Origin: Lusitaniella coriacea LEGE 07157
GTDB taxonomy: Bacteria > Cyanobacteriota > Cyanobacteriia > Cyanobacteriales > Spirulinaceae
Direction: 5' to 3'
Length of the DNA: 64,000 nt
Assembly: GCF_015207425.1 (NCBI RefSeq)
Contig: NZ_JADEWZ010000023.1
Coordinates: 20,221 to 84,220 of the forward strand
The position numbers and the translations under genes are program-made. Shown one piece after another: positions 38,032 through 46,343 of this stretch (position 1 is the stretch's first letter; every line of letters starts with the position of its first letter). Below the pieces are notes generated by a model, which searched no databases, was not told where the DNA came from, and saw nothing but the letters and a program-made list of their open reading frames with translations.

Positions 38032-38838
38032 GTGACTAAAAACCTCTCATCGCAAAATGGACTCAGCCAGTGGTTTACTCGTTTGCTCGCAGCAATTTTT
38101 CTAGGCGGACAGGTAATGTTGCACCTGCTCAAAACCAAAATTCACCGCCGCAATACGCTCGATCAAATGGCGGTTGTGGGTCCCGATTCGTCGCTGATTG
38201 CGCTCGTTACTGCCAGTTTTGTCGGGATGGTTTTTACGATTCAGGTGGCACGGGAGTTTATTAACTTTGGCAGTGGGAATTTAGTGGGCGGCGTACTCGC
38301 GATCGCGCTGGCACGAGAATTGACCCCCGTCCTCACGGCAGTTGTGGTTGCCGGACGAGTGGGTTCTGCCTTTGCTGCTGAGATCGGGACGATGCGAGTC
38401 ACCGAGCAAATTGATGCCCTCTATGTCCTGAAAACCGATCCCATCGACTATTTAGTCATTCCTCGGATCATTGCCTGCTGTCTGATGCTGCCCGTTTTGA
38501 CCATTTTATCCTTGATTACAGGCTTGGCTGGGGGATTGCTGGTCGCGATCGCGCTCTACGGCGATCATATCTCCCAGCAAGTCTTTCTCGACTCCGTGCA
38601 AAATATGCTAGAAGTGTGGGATTTAATCGGAGCCGCCCTGAAAGCTGTAGCATTTGGCGGGTTAATCGCCGTCATTGGTTGCAGTTGGGGCTTAACCACA
38701 ACAGGAGGTGCAAAAGGAGTCGGGCAATCCACCACAACCGCCGTTGTCACCTCCTTACTCGCGATTTTTGTCGCGAACTTCTTTCTCTCTTGGTTGATGT
38801 TTCAAGGAACAGGTAGCGCGATTTCTGGAGGGCTTTGA
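38032..38838 (+). CDS. mlaE: MlaE-family lipid ABC transporter permease
   Basis: MlaE permeases move phospholipids or related lipids between inner and outer membranes, together with an MCE protein and an ATPase. The 268-residue protein has about five TM helices and the family motifs SFVGMVFTIQVAREF, ALARELTPVLTAVVVAGRVGSA, AAEIGTMRVTEQIDAL and the PRIIACCLMLPVLT helix. The start is GTG. The MCE and ATPase partners are not adjacent. It stands in the place where a CheA gene would be expected after the MCP, with a 225-base repeat-rich spacer between. Confidence 0.93.
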   Translation: MTKNLSSQNGLSQWFTRLLAAIFLGGQVMLHLLKTKIHRRNTLDQMAVVGPDSSLIALVTASFVGMVFTIQVAREFINFGSGNLVGGVLAIALARELTPVLTAVVVAGRVGSAFAAEIGTMRVTEQIDALYVLKTDPIDYLVIPRIIACCLMLPVLTILSLITGLAGGLLVAIALYGDHISQQVFLDSVQNMLEVWDLIGAALKAVAFGGLIAVIGCSWGLTTTGGAKGVGQSTTTAVVTSLLAIFVANFFLSWLMFQGTGSAISGGL

Positions 38839-39004
38839 CACTTCTTTGCTTCAAGGAAAGAGGTTTTCCGGTTTACACGACGTAAGATACTGAGTGCTTA
38901 CCGCACGACTTTGAGGGTCAATTTCATTACCGCAAAAAAATGCGTTGCGGAGTCAAAATCTATAGAAATAAAACCTCTAACGAGTCTAAAGTAATCGAGA
39001 CATT

Positions 39005-39041
39005 CTTTCTCAAGAATTTGAAATAACGATTCTAGAGAAAG
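39005..39041. promoter_or_regulatory. 13-bp inverted repeat upstream of the MFS gene
   Basis: CTTTCTCAAGAAT (39005-39017) and ATTCTAGAGAAAG (39029-39041) are inverted with one mismatch in 13, around an 11-base spacer. The repeat ends 22 bases before the GTG start of the MFS gene. It could be a repressor or activator site for the siderophore cluster, or a leader hairpin. Confidence 0.5.
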
Positions 39042-39063
39042 TGATTAACAGTCATTTATTACC

Positions 39064-40389
39064 GTGCGAACTTTTCTCATTATTTGGCTCGGTCAATTCG
39101 CCTCTTTGCTTGGCTCTGAGATGACAAACTTTGCCATTACAATTTGGGCTTGGGAAGTCACCGGGCAAGCCACGCCCCTTTCTTTCATCTTAGTCGCAAC
39201 CCAAATTCCTCGGTTATTGATTTCACCCCTTGCAGGTATTTTAGTCGATCGCTTTAATCGCAAAACTCTAATGCTACTAGGGGACTCGGTGGCGGGAATC
39301 ACCAGCATTGTTATCTTGGCCCTCTTTCTGAGCGATCGCCTGCAAATTTGGCATCTCTATATCTCTGGAGCCATCAATGGACTCTTTGGGTATCTTCAAG
39401 GACTCGCCCACTCTGCTTCAATGTCATTGATTGTGGCAAAAAAGCATTATGCCCGTGCCTCAGCCTTCGAGTCTTTACAGCTTTCAGGGAGCTACGTTTT
39501 CGCGCCGGCAATAGCGGGAGCAATTTATGGAATCACGGGTTTGGGTGGCATTCTCACCCTGGACTTAGCAACCTTTGGGGTAGCAATTCTCACCCTTAGC
39601 GCAGTTTCTATTCCTCAGCCTCCCCTGACAAAAGAAACTTCTCGCATTTCTTCGGAGTTTACCCTGCAACAATTCACTTTTGGCATCCGCTATTTATCGA
39701 AATATCCTACTCTAGTCGCGCTGTTAAGCTTTTTTTTGATTAACAACTTTATTGACAGTCTCAGCTTCTCCATTTTGCCCGCGATGGTATTGGCACGGAG
39801 CAATAGCAACACCACCATTTTAGGAACGCTCTTTTCCTTCTTTGGTATTGGTGGCTTGCTGGGAGGGGTAACCCTGAGTCTGTGGGGAGGACCCAAGCGG
39901 CGGATTCACGGCATATTAATTGGTAGCGCAATTTGGAAGGTAGGACTCATGGTGCTGGCACTAGCGCAACAGACATCTGTCAAAATTGGGACGGCGTTAA
40001 TGAGTGGCTTCTGTTCTCCCTTTCCCAATAGTTGCAGCCAAGCAATTTGGAGAGCGAAGGTCGAACCGGAGGTTCAGGGACGGGTCTTTTCTACTCGTTT
40101 TTTGCTGACGCAGTTGGCAACGCCTTTGGGAGGCGCGATCGCGGGACCCCTCGCCGATTATGTCTTTGAACCAGCAATGCAGCCCGGAGGTTCTTTAGCT
40201 CAGTTATTGGGAGAAGTTTTTGGTGTTGGCATTGGCGCAGGAATGGCACTACAAACAACCCTATTTGCCAGTGTTGGTCTGTTGATTGCCCTCGGCGGCT
40301 ATCGGGTCAAATATCTGAGTAAATTAGAAACATTGTTGACCGACCATGACGTTGGTGTCAGCGAGCCAAGTGCCAAAAAAATAACTTAA
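39064..40389 (+). CDS. MFS transporter, EntS/siderophore-exporter-like
   Basis: This 441-residue protein has about 12 TM segments and the MFS loop motif GILVDRFNRKTLML between TM2 and TM3. The opening WLGQFASLLGSEMTNFAITIW and the second-half motif SLWGGPKRRIHGIL match the MFS_3/EntS group, which exports siderophores or drugs. Its position ahead of the AraC regulator and ferric-siderophore genes supports a siderophore role, but no biosynthesis genes are visible. The start codon is GTG with AGAAAG about 20 bases upstream, so the start is not certain. A 13-bp inverted repeat precedes it. Confidence 0.85.
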   Translation: MRTFLIIWLGQFASLLGSEMTNFAITIWAWEVTGQATPLSFILVATQIPRLLISPLAGILVDRFNRKTLMLLGDSVAGITSIVILALFLSDRLQIWHLYISGAINGLFGYLQGLAHSASMSLIVAKKHYARASAFESLQLSGSYVFAPAIAGAIYGITGLGGILTLDLATFGVAILTLSAVSIPQPPLTKETSRISSEFTLQQFTFGIRYLSKYPTLVALLSFFLINNFIDSLSFSILPAMVLARSNSNTTILGTLFSFFGIGGLLGGVTLSLWGGPKRRIHGILIGSAIWKVGLMVLALAQQTSVKIGTALMSGFCSPFPNSCSQAIWRAKVEPEVQGRVFSTRFLLTQLATPLGGAIAGPLADYVFEPAMQPGGSLAQLLGEVFGVGIGAGMALQTTLFASVGLLIALGGYRVKYLSKLETLLTDHDVGVSEPSAKKIT

Positions 40390-40442
40390 AATCCAAGCTT
40401 GTTTTGAATGAACCAATAGAGAAAGAGAGACAAAGATAAATT

Positions 40443-40464
40443 ATGATGAAAATATTTCTCATTA
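40443..40464. promoter_or_regulatory. possible Fur-box-like site before the AraC gene
   Basis: On the minus strand AATGAGAAATATTTTC matches 12 of 16 positions of the core of the classic 19-bp Fur consensus. It lies 40-60 bases before the AraC start in an iron-uptake cluster. AT-rich spacers give chance matches, so this is weak. Confidence 0.3.
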
Positions 40465-40504
40465 AAGTTTTAGGGCAAACAGGCAATTTATATTGAGTGC
40501 AACG

Positions 40505-41668
40505 ATGAACACGCGACTAGTCTTGGATCGTTGGAATGATTGGTTGGAGCCTGGAAGCCCCAGCGATGTTAGGCTATTCCATTCAGATTCCTCGGATCGT
40601 ATTTTTGTCTGTCCATCCTCCTTGGGTCAAGGCTATGTTCAAGAAATCCAGCTCTGCGACGATTTATCTCTCTTCGTTCTTGACTATACACTCCATCAGG
40701 ATGTGATGATGGATGTCTCAGATGAGAGCAGGCAACTCGAATTTGAATTTCAGCTTGCTGGTTCTGATGCTGGATACAGCTTTTCTGTCCCTTATTTTGG
40801 TTTACAAGAGCTTGGGGTCAAACGATCGCGGAAACAGTTTTTCAAGATAGAAATTGTCTTTAAACGCTCCTTACTCGTTCCCTATTTTCTAGCGCTTATA
40901 GAACGCTTGCCCCCCCAGACCTATTACATCGCAGAAAAAATACTCCAATTCATGTACTGGGGTCACAAAAGAGGGCGCTCGAGCTTGACCATTCCTGAAA
41001 TGTTGAAGCAGATTTTACAGAGTGAAATCTCTCTCGATTTTCTCGATACTCTCGAACATATCATGCCCGATTCCCTATACGCTGAGACGATTGCCTTCAA
41101 ATACGCGAACCGCCATCCGATTACATCTGCGATGGAGCAGATCATCGGACAAATTCTCAGTTGTCCGTACCAAAATGTAAACCGCCGCACTTACCTGAAG
41201 CAAAAAGTATTAGAACTTGTAGGTCTTCGTCTTGAAGCAATCGTTCATCCACCCCTCAAGCCAGAAGACCTCAATTGTGTTTACCAGGCAGCATCGGTTT
41301 TAAGAAACCAATGTGTCAATCCTCCCACAGTGGAAGCACTCGCTCGACAGGTTTGTACCAATCGACTCAAGCTCAACCAAGGATTTCATCTCGTGTATGG
41401 AACAACTCCTTTTGGCTATTTGCGAGATTACCGTTTAATGCAAGCACGTCGGCTGTTGATAACTTCAGAACTTTCAATCGCACAAGTCGCCGCTCAGGTC
41501 GGCTACACCAGTCGCAGCCGCTTTGCGACGGCTTTTCGTAAAAGCATCGGCATTAACCCTAAAGTATTTCAAATGCAAGCATGGGAATGTAACTATACTC
41601 GACCATTCAAAAAAATGCGTTTTGGGCGCAAAACCTCTAGAGCGCGATCGGCAATTCCCGTAATCTAA
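40505..41668 (+). CDS. AraC-family transcriptional regulator of the siderophore cluster
   Basis: The 387-residue protein has a large N-terminal sensor part and an AraC-type double helix-turn-helix at about 285-375: VEALARQVCTNRLKLNQGF, PFGYLRDYRLMQARRLL, then SIAQVAAQVGYTSRSRFATA and FRKSIGINP. Similar PchR-like regulators sense siderophores and switch on the matching receptor genes. The TonB-dependent receptor gene starts 105 bases downstream, on the same strand. I chose ATG at 40505; a TTG four codons upstream is also possible. A Fur-like site lies in the promoter region. Confidence 0.88.
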   Translation: MNTRLVLDRWNDWLEPGSPSDVRLFHSDSSDRIFVCPSSLGQGYVQEIQLCDDLSLFVLDYTLHQDVMMDVSDESRQLEFEFQLAGSDAGYSFSVPYFGLQELGVKRSRKQFFKIEIVFKRSLLVPYFLALIERLPPQTYYIAEKILQFMYWGHKRGRSSLTIPEMLKQILQSEISLDFLDTLEHIMPDSLYAETIAFKYANRHPITSAMEQIIGQILSCPYQNVNRRTYLKQKVLELVGLRLEAIVHPPLKPEDLNCVYQAASVLRNQCVNPPTVEALARQVCTNRLKLNQGFHLVYGTTPFGYLRDYRLMQARRLLITSELSIAQVAAQVGYTSRSRFATAFRKSIGINPKVFQMQAWECNYTRPFKKMRFGRKTSRARSAIPVI

Positions 41669-41682
41669 TCGAGAATCTTTTT

Positions 41683-41754
41683 CTTTAAGCTTCATTGGCA
41701 AACTCCAACAGAGACTCAGGCGATTAGCCTTCAGCTTTGCTATTGAGCTTAAAG
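41683..41754. promoter_or_regulatory. perfect 9-bp inverted repeat before the TonB-dependent receptor
   Basis: CTTTAAGCT (41683-41691) and AGCTTAAAG (41746-41754) form a perfect inverted repeat with a 54-base spacer. The second arm lies 18 bases before the GTG start of the receptor. It could be a looped operator or long leader hairpin; it differs in sequence from the repeat at 39005. Confidence 0.35.
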
Positions 41755-41772
41755 AGTTGTGTGAGGTAGATC

Positions 41773-44379
41773 GTGGGAAAATCATTACAAGTTTTAAATC
41801 TTTTGGCGCTCTTAACTGTCGTTAGCGGTGCGCTTATTGAGGCAGAAAGATCCTTAGCGCAAGATGAATCCGTCGAGAAGATTCTGAGAATGGGGACGCG
41901 GGTTAACGCTTCAGAACTATTGCCAAAAAGCGATATTCCCTTGCTAACCGAGCTTGAGCGACTAGCAACAACCAGAGAACAATGGCACTCTCAACTCTCG
42001 GAACCCGTTGAAATTACGGATATTCAAATCCGGGAAACCGAGATGGGGCTGGAAATTGTTTTGGTCACAGCAGCCGAGACGGTTCCTTTGCCCCCAACGG
42101 AAATTCTTGGCAACTCTCTCATTGTGGAAATCCCCAATGCAGTGTTGAAGCTGCCAGAGGGCGAGGAGTTGTTGGTCAGCGAGCCAATTGAAGGAATTGC
42201 CCTGGTCAATGCCACCAATCTGCCCGACAATCGGGTGCAGGTGACGATTACTGGAATCGACGCACCCCCAATCGCGAACTCGATTTCCTCAGCCGAAGGA
42301 TGGGCGTTGAGGGTGACACCCGAAAGCCAAAAGCCAAGAGAAGAAATTGAAGTCGTCGTCACTCAAACCCAAGCCGGAGAACGTTATCTCATACCAAATG
42401 CCACCACGGGTACCAGAACGGATACGCCCGTGCGGGATGTTCCCCAGTCGATTCAGGTGATTCCCCGTAGGGCGATTGAAGACCAGCAAGCGATTCGCTT
42501 AAATGATGTTGTGCGAAATGTTAGTGGCGTAGTTGCCAGTTCCAACGATCCCAGGGGGCAAAGGTTCACGATTCGAGGCTTTGATAGCTCCTCCGTCCTG
42601 CGAGATGGATTTCGCCTCACCAATGGTGGAAATGGCAATATTGGTTTTCCGGAGCTAGCCAATATCGAGCAAATTGAAGTTCTCAAAGGCCCTGCTGCTA
42701 TCTTGTTTGGTTCTCTCGAGCCAGGGGGAGTCATTAATTTGGTTAGCAAGCAGCCATTGAGCGAACCATTTTACGAACTCGGTTTCCGAGTGGGCAATCG
42801 AGGGCTGGTCGAGCCGAGCATAGATATGTCAGGACCTCTGACTGAAGATGGTCGCGTGCTGTATCGCTTGAATGCGCTCTATCGCATCGAAGAAAGTTTC
42901 CGAGACTTTGATACCAAGATCGAACGATTTTTTCTTGCGCCTGTTGTGAGTGTGAAAATCAGCGATCGCGCTGACTTAACCTTCGACTTAGAGTATAGAG
43001 ATGACGAACGCCCCGCAGACTTTGGTTTGGTTGCCCTTGGTCGCGAAGTCGCCAACATCCCCTTAGATCGAATTTTGGGAGAACCCGACGACGTTTTCGT
43101 GGGTAAATTTTTGAGAGCGGGTTACCAATTCGAGCATCGTTTTAGCGACAATTGGAAAATTCGCAATGCGTTCCACTATACTCGCTACGAATCTGAATTT
43201 ATTTCAGCCAGTGGTTTTGGCAGACTGGACGAAACGACAGGCACGCTGGCTCGAACTTGGATTTTCCTATCGCAGCCCAATAATACCTTTGAAGTCCAAA
43301 CCAATGTCGTGGGGGATTTTTCCACGGGATCGATCGATCATACTCTCCTAGCAGGGGTTGATTTTTATCGGCGGGAAGACGTGGGAGGGATTGGACGGGG
43401 GAATGCTCGAGCCTTCAATTTCATCAACATCTTTAATCCGACTTATGGAGCCACACCTCGACCGGACTTCAATCAAGTTCCCATTTTTTTCGATGGAGAT
43501 ACGATAGTTGATGCCTGGGGGATTTATCTACAAGATCAAATTTCCCTCTTGGATAATCTGAAGCTTTTGGCTGGATTCCGATACGATACGGTCGAGCAAA
43601 GAAATACTAACCGCCCGTCGTTCTTTAGACGCACAGCCTCAGAAACGACGCGAAATGATAATGCCTTCAGCCCCCGAGTTGGTTTGGTCTATCAGCCCAT
43701 TGAAGAGATATCCCTGTTTGCTAGCTATAGCCGCTCGTTTGCTCCCAATTTTGGTAGTACGGTTGCCGGAGATATCCTCGAACCCGAACAGGGACAACAG
43801 TTTGAAGTTGGGGCGAGAGCAGAACTGCTGGGCGGGCAATTGGTTGCCAGTCTAGCTTTTTTCGATATTACCAAAGAGAATGTCGCGACCCCCGATCCGA
43901 ATTTCCCAACCTTCTCTGTTGCTACGGGCGAACAACGCAGTCAGGGTATTGAATTCGATTTAATTGGCGAGATCGTACCGAGGTGGAACCTAATTGCCAA
44001 TTACGCCTATACCGATGCCCGGATTACGTCCGATAATAGCGGCTTAGAGGGGAATCGGCTGTTTAGCGTACCCGAACACAATTTCAACTTGTGGACGAAC
44101 TACGAAATCCAGGAAGGTTCGCTGCAAGGATTGGGCTTTGGCTTTGGCGTTAACTATGTGGGGCAACGGTTTGGCGATAATGCCAACAGCTTTGAGCTTG
44201 ATAGCTATTTTCTCAGCAATGCGGCTATTTCCTACCGTCGAGACAACTGGAAAGCAGCACTCAATATCCGTAACCTGTTTGATGTTGACTACATTGAAAG
44301 TTCTGAGAATAACAGAAGGGCAGAGATTAACCCAGGTGAAGGCTTGACGATTATTGGTTCATTTTCAATTGAATTTTGA
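41773..44379 (+). CDS. TonB-dependent ferric-siderophore receptor with AMIN domain
   Basis: The 868-residue outer-membrane receptor has a signal peptide (about 1-30, ending SLAQ). An AMIN domain follows (about 65-180), typical of cyanobacterial receptors. Next come a TonB-box-like EIEVVVT, the plug (about 210-320; DVPQSIQVIPR, FTIRGFDSS, IEQIEVLKGPAAILFGSLEPGG) and a 22-strand-type barrel ending in IGSFSIEF with terminal Phe. This is the FhuA/FoxA hydroxamate or catecholate group; the ligand cannot be told. The GTG start has GAGGT six bases upstream. It is four bases ahead of the binding-protein gene, so they are one operon. Confidence 0.95.
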   Translation: MGKSLQVLNLLALLTVVSGALIEAERSLAQDESVEKILRMGTRVNASELLPKSDIPLLTELERLATTREQWHSQLSEPVEITDIQIRETEMGLEIVLVTAAETVPLPPTEILGNSLIVEIPNAVLKLPEGEELLVSEPIEGIALVNATNLPDNRVQVTITGIDAPPIANSISSAEGWALRVTPESQKPREEIEVVVTQTQAGERYLIPNATTGTRTDTPVRDVPQSIQVIPRRAIEDQQAIRLNDVVRNVSGVVASSNDPRGQRFTIRGFDSSSVLRDGFRLTNGGNGNIGFPELANIEQIEVLKGPAAILFGSLEPGGVINLVSKQPLSEPFYELGFRVGNRGLVEPSIDMSGPLTEDGRVLYRLNALYRIEESFRDFDTKIERFFLAPVVSVKISDRADLTFDLEYRDDERPADFGLVALGREVANIPLDRILGEPDDVFVGKFLRAGYQFEHRFSDNWKIRNAFHYTRYESEFISASGFGRLDETTGTLARTWIFLSQPNNTFEVQTNVVGDFSTGSIDHTLLAGVDFYRREDVGGIGRGNARAFNFINIFNPTYGATPRPDFNQVPIFFDGDTIVDAWGIYLQDQISLLDNLKLLAGFRYDTVEQRNTNRPSFFRRTASETTRNDNAFSPRVGLVYQPIEEISLFASYSRSFAPNFGSTVAGDILEPEQGQQFEVGARAELLGGQLVASLAFFDITKENVATPDPNFPTFSVATGEQRSQGIEFDLIGEIVPRWNLIANYAYTDARITSDNSGLEGNRLFSVPEHNFNLWTNYEIQEGSLQGLGFGFGVNYVGQRFGDNANSFELDSYFLSNAAISYRRDNWKAALNIRNLFDVDYIESSENNRRAEINPGEGLTIIGSFSIEF

Positions 44380-44383
44380 GTAG

Positions 44384-45463
44384 ATGTTGACTTTAAAGCG
44401 ATTGACACGTTGGCTTGTTCTGAGCGTCCTGACCGCAGGACTCGTTATTGGATGCGGTTTCTTGGTGAGTAATAATTTGGCAGAAAACCCGGTGGTCGAT
44501 TCTTCTGATTGTCGAACGGTCAAGCACGATCTGGGTGAAGCGAAGGTCTGCGGACAACCTCAGAAGATTGCTGTTCTCAGCGGTCATGCCCTCGATTTAC
44601 TGCTCTCGTTAGACGTGCAGCCCGCAGGTTATGTAGGACCTCTCAGTATCTATCAAGGGAAGGTTTTTGATAACCCAGCACTGCAAATTCCTTACCTCGG
44701 TACTCGAATCGCGAGTCAACCCGTGCATCTAGGAATGGGTCGCGAACCTTCCTTAGAAAAATTGCTAGCCCTTAAGCCCGACTTAATTTTAGGAGAAGGA
44801 CGCAATGCCGATGAATACGACCTGTTGGCTAAAATTTCTCCCACGCTCCTCTGGCGGAATCGCACGGCGAAGGGTCAGTGGCAGAAGAACCTGCGAGCTA
44901 TTGCAGAAGCGCTCGGACAAGAGAAGAAAGCGGAGGTCGCGATCGCGCGGTATGAGAGCCGTATTGCGAATGCCCGCAGTGACTTTGCCGATGTTGTTGC
45001 AGCCCATCCAAAACTATTACTATTGGGAGCCAGTCGTCTGGGTATGGGGGTCTATGCCATTCGTTCTGAGAGCTATCTGGGCGAACTCTTAGAAGGAATT
45101 GGCTTTCAAGTTCTTTCTGCGCCCTCTTCAGAGTTAACACCCAGCACGCCAGTTTCTCTGGAGGCTTTACCGGATTTAGATGATGCGGATACGATTATTA
45201 TCCTGGGTTACAACTTAGATGACAGCGATGGGCTGGAAATCCCAGACTCATCTACTGAGGAGTCCATCAGCGATCGCGTGGAGAAACACCAGACGCGAAC
45301 GATTCAACAAGACTGGGAAGAAAACGCGATCGCCCAATCCCTGACTGCCAGCAAAGAAGGTCGCGTGTACTTCGCAACCTACGCTAAATGGAATGGTTTA
45401 AATGGTCCCATCGGTGCAGAGCTAGTTTTGGAGCAGTTACGGGAGTTTTTATTAGATAACTGA
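44384..45463 (+). CDS. iron-siderophore ABC transporter substrate-binding lipoprotein
   Basis: This FecB/FhuD-type binding protein of 359 residues carries siderophore from the receptor to an inner-membrane permease. The lipoprotein signal is KRLTRWLVLSVLTAGLVIGC (lipobox VIGC). The two-lobed periplasmic fold shows PQKIAVLSGHALDLLLSL, REPSLEKLLALKPDLIL and the late GRVYFATYAKWNGLNGP segment. It starts four bases after the receptor gene. No FecCD permease or FecE ATPase follows, so those must be elsewhere. Confidence 0.93.
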   Translation: MLTLKRLTRWLVLSVLTAGLVIGCGFLVSNNLAENPVVDSSDCRTVKHDLGEAKVCGQPQKIAVLSGHALDLLLSLDVQPAGYVGPLSIYQGKVFDNPALQIPYLGTRIASQPVHLGMGREPSLEKLLALKPDLILGEGRNADEYDLLAKISPTLLWRNRTAKGQWQKNLRAIAEALGQEKKAEVAIARYESRIANARSDFADVVAAHPKLLLLGASRLGMGVYAIRSESYLGELLEGIGFQVLSAPSSELTPSTPVSLEALPDLDDADTIIILGYNLDDSDGLEIPDSSTEESISDRVEKHQTRTIQQDWEENAIAQSLTASKEGRVYFATYAKWNGLNGPIGAELVLEQLREFLLDN

Positions 45464-45583
45464 GCTGTTGCACAATGCAATAGGTCAGGGCGCGAGGCAA
45501 GGGACAATTTCCCGATAGAATGGAAAACGAATATTGCAAGACTGGAATTCCTTAATATTCGAGCGAATCCAACTGCCCCTATC

Positions 45584-45683
45584 ACTCTGTCAAGATTGAG
45601 ATAAGGGGCTGGCAAGCGCAATACAGTTACCCTTTAACCTTTACCCCTTCCCCGTCAATTGAAAATTGACAAATAACCAGCCA
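45584..45683. repeat. duplicated intergenic unit, copy A
   Basis: The unit contains ACTCTGTCAAGATTGA, GGCAAGCGCAA, GTTACCCTTTA and TCAATTGAAAATTGACAAAT in order, ending 15 bases before the DUF3119 start. A second copy with the same words and spacing lies at 46225-46312 before DUF3086. The last block also occurs alone at 2928-2953 and 57646-57672. Confidence 0.7.
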
Positions 45684-45697
45684 CACCGGGAAAGCCT

Positions 45698-46084
45698 ATG
45701 ACTTCCGTTCAATCCTCTACCCAACAACGAACCGTCGAACTCAAACCCAGCTATAATTTGCCCTTTGCCCTCATCTTTGGTGCAATTCCCATCGCTTTTC
45801 TCCAACCTTGGGTTAGCCTCGCGATCGCGCTTTTTGGTTTATTCTTACTCGTTCAAGCCATAACTCTCCGCCTCCAGTTCACCGACACCGCATTTGATAT
45901 TTATCGTTCTGAAAAACTCATTCGGCAATTTCCCTACTCCGACTGGCAAAATTGGCGCATTTTCTGGAAACCCGTCCCCATTCTGTTTTATTTCAAAGAA
46001 ATTAATAGCATTCATTTTCTCCCCATCCTTTTCGATCCCAAAATGCTGAAAACTTGTTTAGAACCATTACCCCGTAAAGATTAA
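45698..46084 (+). CDS. DUF3119 family protein
   Basis: This 128-residue protein belongs to DUF3119, found in cyanobacteria and plastid-bearing eukaryotes. It has two TM segments close together (ALIFGAIPIAFLQPWVSLAIALFGLFLL) and a PH-like tail with FDIYRSEKLIRQFPYSDWQNWRIFW and FYFKEINSIHFLPILFDP. Its role is unknown. It precedes DUF3086 and plsY on the same strand, an arrangement that appears common in cyanobacteria. A duplicated spacer element precedes it. Confidence 0.85.
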   Translation: MTSVQSSTQQRTVELKPSYNLPFALIFGAIPIAFLQPWVSLAIALFGLFLLVQAITLRLQFTDTAFDIYRSEKLIRQFPYSDWQNWRIFWKPVPILFYFKEINSIHFLPILFDPKMLKTCLEPLPRKD

Positions 46085-46224
46085 AGCAAATCGAGCAAAT
46101 TCAGCTTTTATCGTCCGTTTTCAGGAATGACGCTCTCCAAAAGATAAAATGTCTGTAACTTTTTGTTCCCCATTCCCTAAAAAGCGATCGCGTTGATTTC
46201 TAATTGAACTGTGTCAGTTTTTGT

Positions 46225-46312
46225 ACTCTGTCAAAATTGAAAAGAAGGATTGTTGGCAAGCGCAAACCGTTACCCTTTACTCGTCAACTAAAAATTGACA
46301 AATCCCTAGCCC
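46225..46312. repeat. duplicated intergenic unit, copy B
   Basis: ACTCTGTCAAAATTGA, TGGCAAGCGCAA, CGTTACCCTTTAC and TCAACTAAAAATTGACAAAT repeat the order of copy A at 45584. It ends 31 bases before the DUF3086 start, so both copies sit just upstream of neighbouring genes. Confidence 0.7.
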
Positions 46313-46343
46313 GATCGATTGTTTACCCTTCATTATTGGTTTC

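Noticed and set aside
41669..41772. Cobalamin riboswitch before the TonB-dependent receptor
   Set aside because: The leader is only about 100 bases and lacks a B12-box-like word; only an inverted repeat is seen.
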